From Sedimentisphaerales bacterium (lineage in GTDB: Bacteria; Planctomycetota; Phycisphaerae; Sedimentisphaerales; Anaerohalosphaeraceae): DNA of 64,000 nucleotides. Every line of letters begins with the position of its first letter. Position 1 is the stretch's first letter. Location: assembly GCA_028282905.1 (NCBI GenBank), contig JANQGW010000223.1:1-64000 (forward strand), read 5' to 3'. The notes beneath the pieces are model-generated. The model ran no database searches and was not told the DNA's origin. It was given only the letters and a program-made list of their open reading frames with translations. A program made the position numbers and the translations under genes. Positions 9,010 through 16,272 of this stretch are shown piece after piece.

Positions 9010-10683
9010 CTAATGAATCTTTTTTTCCAGAACTAAAACAGGCTCCGCAAAGAAAGAATAATCGTTGCCGTAATTGTCACCTCCATCAGTCGCGATCAGC
9101 GTCAGGAAGCGATCGGCCGAAGTTAAGTTTATGTTTATTTCCCCAGCCGGTGCAAACTGACGAACAGCTTTTCGCTGGTATTTGACCTGGCCATCCACCA
9201 ACACATGGAAATCAACCGTCCCCCCGGCAGGCTCCTGAGTCATCTCTGACATCCCGCACAGCGATGTAAAAGCGGAAATCTCCACATCCGGCATAAGCTG
9301 CCGAATGGCCGCCAAATCAAATGTGATACCCAAATTGGCATGCATACTCAGAGCCGAACGCTCAGAAGTACCATACTGTTGTTCGCCAAGCACCAATGGG
9401 GCATAAATTTTCACCTGCAGGTTATTCATGTGCATGATACGACCGCCATTGATGATATCCGCGTAATACAGATTTATCGTATCCGGGCAGTTTTGGAACG
9501 TATGATTTTGTGAACTGACTTGAACCGGCCCCTGTCCGCCGTCCGGCACAAACACGCCGTCAATGAAGGGAGACTTGACAACCGGTACATACTGGTCGCC
9601 GCCGCCTCTTCTGTCGAACTGCGAGCCTGCCGTCATCTGTCCCGAATCGGGATTGATGGAACAGCCGATTCGCCCCGTTCCAAAACCGTTACCGCCGCCG
9701 ACAAGATCCGCCAAATCGAGATCTTCGCCGCGCCAGAGAAGGTCCGTTTGAGAATTCAGTTTGCAGACAAACGCCTGCCGCTTCAGGGTAATATCGCGAA
9801 CCTGTCCGGCCTGCGTAACCGCCTTGGCCTGTCCGGCGATTAGTTCCAGACCCTCTTGTTTTTCACCAGTGCGACCGGGAATCAGCGACGCCTTGCCCGT
9901 AAACATATGCACATCGGTGCTGCCGTCAAAATCAACCTCAACACCAAATTCCGTCCCAAGGTCAATCACCGTCGAATACGGTGTCTGAACCGTAAAACCG
10001 GTCGCCCCTTTCGGCACAACGGCATAAAGACGCCCGGAATTCAGAAGCATTTTATCCTGGCTCTTCAACTCAAATTCGGCCGGGCCTTCAATAATAACTT
10101 CGGCGCCGTAATCAAATGCAATCTTGACAGTTCCCTTCTGCAGCCAGAGAGAGCCTTGATTATCCCACAGCCTGTCCCCAACATCTGTCGGATGGTCACT
10201 CTGTGCCCACTGGGCATTCATACTGTCAATAATAGAGGCCACGGTCGAAGCGGCCGGCGGAACGAATTTGATATAGAGCAGCAGAAAGACCACTGCCGCC
10301 ATGGAAATAATCGCCGAATACAGCGAAAATTTATTAATCGTACGCGGCGACCGCTCAATCTTCAGCATTTTCACCGGCTCTCTCAGCAGTTCCGGCTCTT
10401 TGATTTCAAGCGTAGGAGCCGTCTTTTCATACTGCGCCAGTTGAGACCAGACATTCATATCGCAAAGCGAATCGTCCTCTCCGGCAATTAATTCCGGTTC
10501 CTCTTCAATCGCCTTGCCCTTCCGCAGAATGGCACACATATTGAAATATTCAAGGTAGAATTTGCACGCCTGTTTATCTTTGGACAGGATTTCATCCAAC
10601 TCAGCATACTGATCATCCGTGATTGTGCCTTCACGAACGGCATCAAATAACTCAAACATATTGTTAATCTGCTCTGAATTCAT
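9010..10683 (-). CDS. FecR-like transmembrane regulator with NPCBM-like domain
   Basis: A 557-residue protein lying 6 bp after the ECF sigma factor gene, hence the same operon. Residues 1-100 form a cytoplasmic anti-sigma-like region (the opening MNSEQINNMFELFDAV is typical of planctomycete FecR proteins), residues about 127-147 a transmembrane helix (AAVVFLLLYI), and about 190-300 a FecR domain (VIEGPAEFELKSQDK, STVIDLGTEFGVEV). The C-terminal 180 residues resemble an NPCBM-type carbohydrate-binding domain (ITFDLAAI, VDFHVLVDG). The likely role is sensing a periplasmic/extracellular glycan and controlling the partner sigma factor. The carbohydrate-binding end makes direct ligand sensing plausible, but this is inference. 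Confidence 0.8.
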   Translation of the reverse strand: MNSEQINNMFELFDAVREGTITDDQYAELDEILSKDKQACKFYLEYFNMCAILRKGKAIEEEPELIAGEDDSLCDMNVWSQLAQYEKTAPTLEIKEPELLREPVKMLKIERSPRTINKFSLYSAIISMAAVVFLLLYIKFVPPAASTVASIIDSMNAQWAQSDHPTDVGDRLWDNQGSLWLQKGTVKIAFDYGAEVIIEGPAEFELKSQDKMLLNSGRLYAVVPKGATGFTVQTPYSTVIDLGTEFGVEVDFDGSTDVHMFTGKASLIPGRTGEKQEGLELIAGQAKAVTQAGQVRDITLKRQAFVCKLNSQTDLLWRGEDLDLADLVGGGNGFGTGRIGCSINPDSGQMTAGSQFDRRGGGDQYVPVVKSPFIDGVFVPDGGQGPVQVSSQNHTFQNCPDTINLYYADIINGGRIMHMNNLQVKIYAPLVLGEQQYGTSERSALSMHANLGITFDLAAIRQLMPDVEISAFTSLCGMSEMTQEPAGGTVDFHVLVDGQVKYQRKAVRQFAPAGEININLTSADRFLTLIATDGGDNYGNDYSFFAEPVLVLEKKIH

Positions 10684-10689
10684 CCGATT

Positions 10690-11274
10690 TTAATCCCATC
10701 CTAACTGACGGCGAATACAGCGGAAAAGCTGCACGTGAATTTTCTGGTATTGTTTGTATAGCGTATTAACGCTGAGTTGAAAACGCAGCGCAATTCTGGA
10801 AACAGTCGAGCCTTCCTTGTATCTGAGCGTCAGCAACTGCCGACTCTGCTCGGACAGCTTTTTGACACAATTTCGCAAGGCCTCGATCGACATTTCGGAA
10901 TCTTCGCCGGCGGCCATGGCAACTTCATTGAGATTTTCAAGCGTTGCCGGGCTGAAATGTTTTCGGCGTGTCTTTTTTTTGCGAAGATGGGACAAAACCT
11001 GCAGATGGGCCACTTTCAATGACCACGACAGAAAATCCGTTCCGGGAACGAATTCATCGAATTTATTCCACAAAACACTTGTTGTTTCCTGATAAATATC
11101 ATCCGCTTCATTCCAATCCCGTACAAACGACATGATAAACCCGTAAATCCGGTGCTGATATTCCGAATACAGCCTCAAAAAGGCCTGAACCCGGTCTTGG
11201 TCGTTTTGTTTGGGATTTTCGTCAACCATTTGGATAGTTCCGTCCAAAAAGCTCAAATTTACTGTCCCATGCAT
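10690..11274 (-). CDS. ECF RNA polymerase sigma factor, planctomycete type
   Basis: A 194-residue sigma-70 family protein of the Rhodopirellula/Verrucomicrobium ECF group. Region 2 is visible at about 30-95 (AFLRLYSEYQHRIYGFI, ADDIYQET) and region 4 at about 130-185, with the helix-turn-helix VSRIALRFQLSVNTLY. The final LGWD lies 6 bp before the FecR-like gene. An alternative start at 11229 (residue 16) would give a more usual length; neither start has a strong Shine-Dalgarno, so the longer form is recorded. It probably directs transcription of nearby secreted-protein genes in response to the FecR-like partner. Target promoters were not identified. Confidence 0.85.
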   Translation of the reverse strand: MHGTVNLSFLDGTIQMVDENPKQNDQDRVQAFLRLYSEYQHRIYGFIMSFVRDWNEADDIYQETTSVLWNKFDEFVPGTDFLSWSLKVAHLQVLSHLRKKKTRRKHFSPATLENLNEVAMAAGEDSEMSIEALRNCVKKLSEQSRQLLTLRYKEGSTVSRIALRFQLSVNTLYKQYQKIHVQLFRCIRRQLGWD

Positions 11275-11435
11275 ATATCTCTAATACGAAAGATTGGTAT
11301 AAAAAATCAAACTTTTAATGGTTTTTTGACATAAATTACGGAGATTTAGCCCAAAAACGGCTAATTTCAGGGGGAAACAGTGGAAAGTTTGAAAAACAGA
11401 GGTCAGCGGCAACAATTTTTGCCTTCAGATGTATC
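11275..11435. other. Non-coding upstream region of the sigma factor gene
   Basis: No credible ORF is seen on either strand. It is probably the promoter region of the sigma-FecR operon (minus strand). I see no clear conserved motif. The next interval (11436-11598) is the inverted-repeat element described separately. Confidence 0.4.
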
Positions 11436-11598
11436 TTAGAGCATTTTAAGAAAAGATGTGGCTGCTTAGGCCGTCATGAGGACAAGTCTGACAAGGCGAA
11501 AACCGCAGTCAATGCAATTCATTGGTGAGGATTTTCAACGCAGCCAGACGCCGCCGCAATAGGCATAAGCTGCTGCAGATTTTCTTAACATGCTCTAA
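11436..11598. repeat. 163-bp element with imperfect terminal inverted repeats (MITE-like)
   Basis: The left end begins TTAGAGCATTTTAAGAAAA and the right end, reverse-complemented, begins TTAGAGCATGTTAAGAAAA. The similarity continues inward (GGCTGCTTAGGCC against AGCAGCTTATGCC), giving about 38 bp of imperfect inverted repeat at roughly 80% identity. The core has no ORF. It lies between the convergent ends of no genes but directly after the HAD hydrolase stop, so it could also act as a transcript end. Form and size suit a miniature inverted-repeat element or a large structured RNA; only one copy exists in this window. Confidence 0.5.
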
Positions 11599-11652
11599 AA
11601 GCCTGAGCGGCTATGACTGTTACCCAGAATGATTCTTTTCACCCGGAGCCGA

Positions 11653-12552
11653 TTACCAAACGGGCTGATCCGCTAAGCAGGTTTCAAAGTCGGCAATACA
11701 GGATTGCTCACAGCGACCCGCATAGCTTCCGGAAAGAAACTGGTCAAATGCTTCATCATGAAACTTTTCCCAGCTTGCGTCTTCTTTTCCGGGAACAATC
11801 GGGAAAAACAGCACGTCGTTTTGTTTGGCCGCGACCTGATCGCCCGGAGCATCACCTAACATAATGATGTTGTTTTTTTCATATTTGCCGCCACTGAGAA
11901 TAGCAAGCTGTTGAGCTTTGCTCCCCATTTCCTGACCACCGATGACTCTGACATACTTGGCAAGGTCATGTTCGGCCCATTCCCGCTCCAGCGCTTCGGT
12001 GGGTGTGGCTGAGCAGACGATGATGTCCGCATGCGCAGAGGCCCTTTCAAGACTTTCACGGACATATTGAAACGGCGGCACATTTTTGACGATTTCAGCG
12101 ACCATTTCGTTAACCCTTCGGCTCCAGGTTAACGCGACTTCAAGTTCCTTCCTTGCTTGTACATCGGATGCGTTATCCATCGCCTTTTTCAGGCCCTCAT
12201 CCGACAGCAGGCTGTTCGGGTCGTTGACCCATTCAATATAATGAGGAAATGTCGGAACTTTAAATCCGCGAGCAATCACCTTGGGATGGTTCGGCAGCAG
12301 TTCCGTTAAAATTCGAGCGATTGTCTTATGACGGTTGGCGCCGCGTGTTTTACTAAAAAGATCGGCGAAGATTTTGCATTCCCGGGCCGCATCCGCCACT
12401 GGCTGCAGGCCAAAATACGCAATCATCATCGGACAAAAGCATTCCCGCTGCTTGATACCCATAGCATCAAACGCACAGCCGTCGGAATCCACGGCAACAC
12501 AATATTCCTTGGTCGGTTTCAAGTCAATCAGTGCTTGTGCGGGGCTGCTCAT
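11653..12552 (-). CDS. HAD-superfamily hydrolase
   Basis: A 299-residue cytoplasmic protein with the haloacid-dehalogenase phosphatase signature: motif I DSDGCAFD at residues 22-29 (nucleophile Asp22), motif II CSATP at about 180 and motif III/IV GDAPGDQ at about 233, the usual acidic pair for Mg2+. The long insert between motifs I and II suggests a C1-type cap. No signal peptide. It is the last gene of the minus-strand run GH2, symporter, sulfatase, HAD, starting 40 bp after the sulfatase. It may dephosphorylate a sugar phosphate from the degraded glycan; the substrate is not predictable. Start ATG at 12552. Confidence 0.8.
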   Translation of the reverse strand: MSSPAQALIDLKPTKEYCVAVDSDGCAFDAMGIKQRECFCPMMIAYFGLQPVADAARECKIFADLFSKTRGANRHKTIARILTELLPNHPKVIARGFKVPTFPHYIEWVNDPNSLLSDEGLKKAMDNASDVQARKELEVALTWSRRVNEMVAEIVKNVPPFQYVRESLERASAHADIIVCSATPTEALEREWAEHDLAKYVRVIGGQEMGSKAQQLAILSGGKYEKNNIIMLGDAPGDQVAAKQNDVLFFPIVPGKEDASWEKFHDEAFDQFLSGSYAGRCEQSCIADFETCLADQPVW

Positions 12553-12592
12553 CGTTATTTCAATCTCTTTATGCTGTAACTATTCCATGCGG

Positions 12593-14065
12593 CTATGAAT
12601 TCAGCCAGGGATCACGATATTTCTTGAAGACTGCTTTCAACCGGCCCGTCAACTGCTGAACCAATTCGGGCTGAGCTTCAGCAATATTTTTCAACTGGTA
12701 TGGATCGTTGACATTATCGTACAGATGATACACATCAGGCTTCTCCTTCGCCTTGGTAATAACAAAAGTGTATTGCTTATTTCGAATGCCGCGGCGGCCC
12801 AACTCCGGATTGCCGTAAGGACACCACATATACCACTGCCAGCCCGGCGTCTGGCCGGTGCCGGTCATAAACCGCTTGGCATGGCTGGCCCCATCGATGT
12901 CCTGCGGTATGTGCTTTTTATTCCCCGTTAATTCCAGCAGAGTCGGATAGATATCCAGCGATGAAAACAGAAGATCGTCCCGGCGGGCCTTGATTTTCCC
13001 TGGCCAGCGAATGATAAAGGGCACCCGCATCGATTCCTCGTAATGGTTATTCTTGGAAACCTCGTGGTGAATCCCCAGGCAGTTGCCGTGATCCGAGGTA
13101 AAGACCACGATGGTATTGTCTTCCAGCCGGTGCTGTTTCAGGGCTTGCAGAATTCTGCCGAACTGTTCATCGACCCCGGTAATCATTCCGTAATAGTACC
13201 TGATGTTGTCACGGTACAGCTTGCCCATTTTGGTATCCGCCGGCGGGATATTCGGTCGGCCGAACAATTCAGCCGACGATTTGGACTCATATTGATCTAC
13301 ATACTTCTGAGGAACCAACTTATACGGCTGATGGGGTGGATTCATGGACACCACCATCGCGAAAGGCTTGTCGGGATTTCGGAAGCGGCCGCCTTTATTG
13401 CTGATATACTGAATCGCTTTGTCGGCCTCATGTTCCGGCCCCCATTGATCGACATACTGAAAATCGTCTCGGCCGGATTCTGTATCCCAATACAGCGGAC
13501 GGGTGTGCTTATCGTAAGTCCCATACGCATACCAATAATCAAAACCATGCCGGCGATTCGGCGGACACCACTCGTTCCAGGCTACCGCCCCTTTATTATT
13601 GGAAGTATCCACATAAGGCTTGTGAGGGGAATCCAGATGCCACTTGCCGATATAGCCGAGGTCATAGCCCTGTGCTTTGAGGACATCCGACCAGCAGCGA
13701 TCCGTTTCCTGAAGCTGGCAATTATACGGTGCGCTTTTTGAGTTGCAATTGCTGGTTACCCGGTTGGCAATCGGGTATTTGCCGCTCATCAGCATGGCGC
13801 GAAACGGACTGCAGACCGGATAATTACTAATCGTCTGCGGCAGTACGAGAGATTCGGCGGCAAAGCGGTCCAGATTTGGCGTAATCACCGGCTCCTCATT
13901 CAAAAAGCCCATGGCCTGTCCCCGCATCTGATCGGGAAAGACAATCAGCAGATTGGGTTTTTGCGTCTTTCGCGAGGCCGTCCTCGCCGAAGCACTCGCA
14001 TAACTTCCCTGGCTTATCGCCAAGGCGGAAACACCCATCGCTTTTAGAAAATCACGTCGATTCAT
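12593..14065 (-). CDS. Secreted sulfatase (CSPFR formylglycine motif)
   Basis: A 490-residue type I sulfatase with a Tat-like signal (MNRRDFLKAMGVSALA). The formylglycine site is CSPFR at residues 85-89, so Cys85 would be oxidised by a maturase not present in this window. Position 88 is Phe where the consensus CxPSR has Ser, and the metal pair near residue 45 is PDQ rather than DD; both variants occur in choline-sulfatase-like and N-sulfoglucosamine branches, so activity is still likely. Other conserved blocks: GYIGKWHL (residues about 135-142) and TSDHGN (about 325). Lies 11 bp after the symporter gene in the same operon. It should remove sulfate esters from the glycan handled by the neighbouring GH2. 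Confidence 0.85.
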   Translation of the reverse strand: MNRRDFLKAMGVSALAISQGSYASASARTASRKTQKPNLLIVFPDQMRGQAMGFLNEEPVITPNLDRFAAESLVLPQTISNYPVCSPFRAMLMSGKYPIANRVTSNCNSKSAPYNCQLQETDRCWSDVLKAQGYDLGYIGKWHLDSPHKPYVDTSNNKGAVAWNEWCPPNRRHGFDYWYAYGTYDKHTRPLYWDTESGRDDFQYVDQWGPEHEADKAIQYISNKGGRFRNPDKPFAMVVSMNPPHQPYKLVPQKYVDQYESKSSAELFGRPNIPPADTKMGKLYRDNIRYYYGMITGVDEQFGRILQALKQHRLEDNTIVVFTSDHGNCLGIHHEVSKNNHYEESMRVPFIIRWPGKIKARRDDLLFSSLDIYPTLLELTGNKKHIPQDIDGASHAKRFMTGTGQTPGWQWYMWCPYGNPELGRRGIRNKQYTFVITKAKEKPDVYHLYDNVNDPYQLKNIAEAQPELVQQLTGRLKAVFKKYRDPWLNS

Positions 14066-14076
14066 TCTGAATATCC

Positions 14077-16263
14077 TTATTTACCAACCGTTACCATCAA
14101 CGTCAGCAGCAAGACAATGCCGGCCGCAATCAAACAGGAAACGATGAAACCAACGATGTCAACTTTGGTCCATTTCGTAATTTCCAGTTGCGTCTTCGGG
14201 AACATTCTCAGGTGGTCAAACCGCGACGTGTTCGCATAGGACAGGGCAATATGCTTATCGTCCTCTTCTTTGTTCGGCAACACTTCAGTTTTCATTTTCA
14301 CGAAAAACCGGTCCAGCATCGTCTTGTCATCGCTTCGCGTCACATAACTCAGCAAAAAGACCAGTAAAAACGGCACCGCTACACGAATCAGTACCCGCAG
14401 CGTTTCGTTGAGAGCATACGGATTGTTTGACAAATCAAAGCCGCATTTGTCCAGTAAAATCAATTCAAGGCTCAGCATCCCGTTGCCGCGAAACTGCCCG
14501 TTTTCATCCGTGCTGATGCCCTTGGTCCAGAAGATGGGCTTTTTGGCCAATGCGTAGGTTCGCGTAAATGTCTGGCCTTCGGCCAGCGGCTGTGGTTTCG
14601 GATCGGTGTTCAGGCCAGCCTGCTCCTGCTGCAACCACTGCTGGATTTGCTGCTGCCTTTCCTGAACATCCATTTCCCGGGCAACATACTGCCGCTCGAT
14701 GGTTCTGGCTTGGGTCATCTTCAACAGATATGGATTTGCTTTCAGTGAAGGCGTGACAGCCGGAATGAGCAATGGCAGAATAAAAAATGCCATCAGCGTA
14801 ATCCCGATGGACCACCAAGACGCCCGGCAATTGGCACGCCGCCACAGCATTCCCAGCAGGAACGGCGCTGAAAAGACAATGCCAAATTCCCAAATGATCT
14901 TCATCTGCTGGAGCATGCTTTCAAATGTCATCGCCAGCAGTGCCCCGCCGACAATGGTACTGGCGCCCAGGAAACGCCCGATACTGACATACGATTTCTC
15001 ATCACGTCCCGGGAACATTGGCCGATAGACGTTATGAGTCAGCAGGCTTGAACTGGTAATCATGAAACAATCCGCGGTGGACATGACCGCCGCCATGAGA
15101 CAGGCGATCATTAACCCGACAAGCCCGAGATTCAGCGGCCCTAACAAGTCGCGCGTCGCGTGGCCCCACACCATATCCGGGTCACGTACTGATTGGCTGT
15201 AGAGCAGAATTGCCGCCAGCGCCAAAAATCCCCAGAACAGCGTACATATCCGCTTCATATACATGCCTGCGGTAAACCCGAATCGGGCGGTGTATTCGTC
15301 CTTGGCCGCGGCGTTAGCGGTTAGCTGATTGGCCTGCACCATTACGCCAACGGTATTCAGCAATGACAGCGACAGAATATAATACCACGTAAAGTCAATC
15401 GTCGTCGGCGAACCAAATACCTCAAAGAAGGACTCCGGCACCTTCTGGTGGAGGATTTGCAGTGACTCTATAAAACTTTCCCCGCCGTACAGTGACCCGA
15501 TCTTTGAAAACGCAAACGGAATCAGAATCAGCGATAAAATAATGATGAAAAACCCCTGAAGCGTATCGGTAATAAACGCGGCCTCCAGCCCCCCCGCAAC
15601 CGCATACAGCAGAATAATAATACATACGCCCCAGATCAGGACGGGCTGGCTGATATGCGAAAAAACTTTCCGGGGATTTTCTACCCGCAGTGTTTCCAGA
15701 CGCGACTGCTGGCCAGCCGTCAAAGACGCATAATCCTTGGCCTCCAGTTCTCCTAATTCTACCGCCCGGCTATGTTCGGCTAACTGCACGGCCGTCAACT
15801 GGTCCACCGTCTTGGGGGTCAGCGCCATAATGGTCTTGCTCATAGCGTTAAACGCAAGCGACAGTGCCAGCATAAAAAGCAATGTTTGAAAGACCGCATA
15901 AATGCCCGCCATCTTCTTAGAGCCGTAGCGTTCTTCAAAAAAATCGCCCAAGGTTAAAACACGCATACGGCGATACCAGGGCGAGGTAATCCAGTAGATC
16001 GGCGTGGCAAAAAGAACATTCAACGCGCTCCAGGTTCCGGCAGCCCCGTTGACAAATGTTGTTGTGGTTACACCGACCGCACTTTCAGACGAGGTACCCT
16101 GCCCAAAGGCCGCGAACGTCTGGATCAATTTTCCGAATCGTCGCCCGGCTAAAAAATAATCTTCCTGATTTTTCACCCGCTTCATTGAACGAAAGCCGAT
16201 ATAAATGACCGCCAGAAAATAAATGACGATCACCGCGATATCCAAAAAGCCCAATCCAAACAT
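14077..16263 (-). CDS. Sodium:solute symporter (SSS family)
   Basis: A 728-residue polytopic membrane protein. Residues 1-25 start the first helix, and the SSS signature appears as YFLAGRR near residue 36 with the substrate-site region FAAFGQGTSSES at about 49. About 13 transmembrane segments can be drawn. It is longer than the usual 500-550 residues because of two soluble inserts: about 140-195 (charged, AVELGELEAKDY) and about 500-610 (Gln-rich). Planctomycete SSS proteins often carry such inserts. Lies 9 bp downstream of the GH2 gene and 11 bp upstream of the sulfatase, so it probably imports the sugar or uronate released by them with Na+. Confidence 0.85.
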   Translation of the reverse strand: MFGLGFLDIAVIVIYFLAVIYIGFRSMKRVKNQEDYFLAGRRFGKLIQTFAAFGQGTSSESAVGVTTTTFVNGAAGTWSALNVLFATPIYWITSPWYRRMRVLTLGDFFEERYGSKKMAGIYAVFQTLLFMLALSLAFNAMSKTIMALTPKTVDQLTAVQLAEHSRAVELGELEAKDYASLTAGQQSRLETLRVENPRKVFSHISQPVLIWGVCIIILLYAVAGGLEAAFITDTLQGFFIIILSLILIPFAFSKIGSLYGGESFIESLQILHQKVPESFFEVFGSPTTIDFTWYYILSLSLLNTVGVMVQANQLTANAAAKDEYTARFGFTAGMYMKRICTLFWGFLALAAILLYSQSVRDPDMVWGHATRDLLGPLNLGLVGLMIACLMAAVMSTADCFMITSSSLLTHNVYRPMFPGRDEKSYVSIGRFLGASTIVGGALLAMTFESMLQQMKIIWEFGIVFSAPFLLGMLWRRANCRASWWSIGITLMAFFILPLLIPAVTPSLKANPYLLKMTQARTIERQYVAREMDVQERQQQIQQWLQQEQAGLNTDPKPQPLAEGQTFTRTYALAKKPIFWTKGISTDENGQFRGNGMLSLELILLDKCGFDLSNNPYALNETLRVLIRVAVPFLLVFLLSYVTRSDDKTMLDRFFVKMKTEVLPNKEEDDKHIALSYANTSRFDHLRMFPKTQLEITKWTKVDIVGFIVSCLIAAGIVLLLTLMVTVGK

Positions 16264-16272
16264 ATGCTTCCC

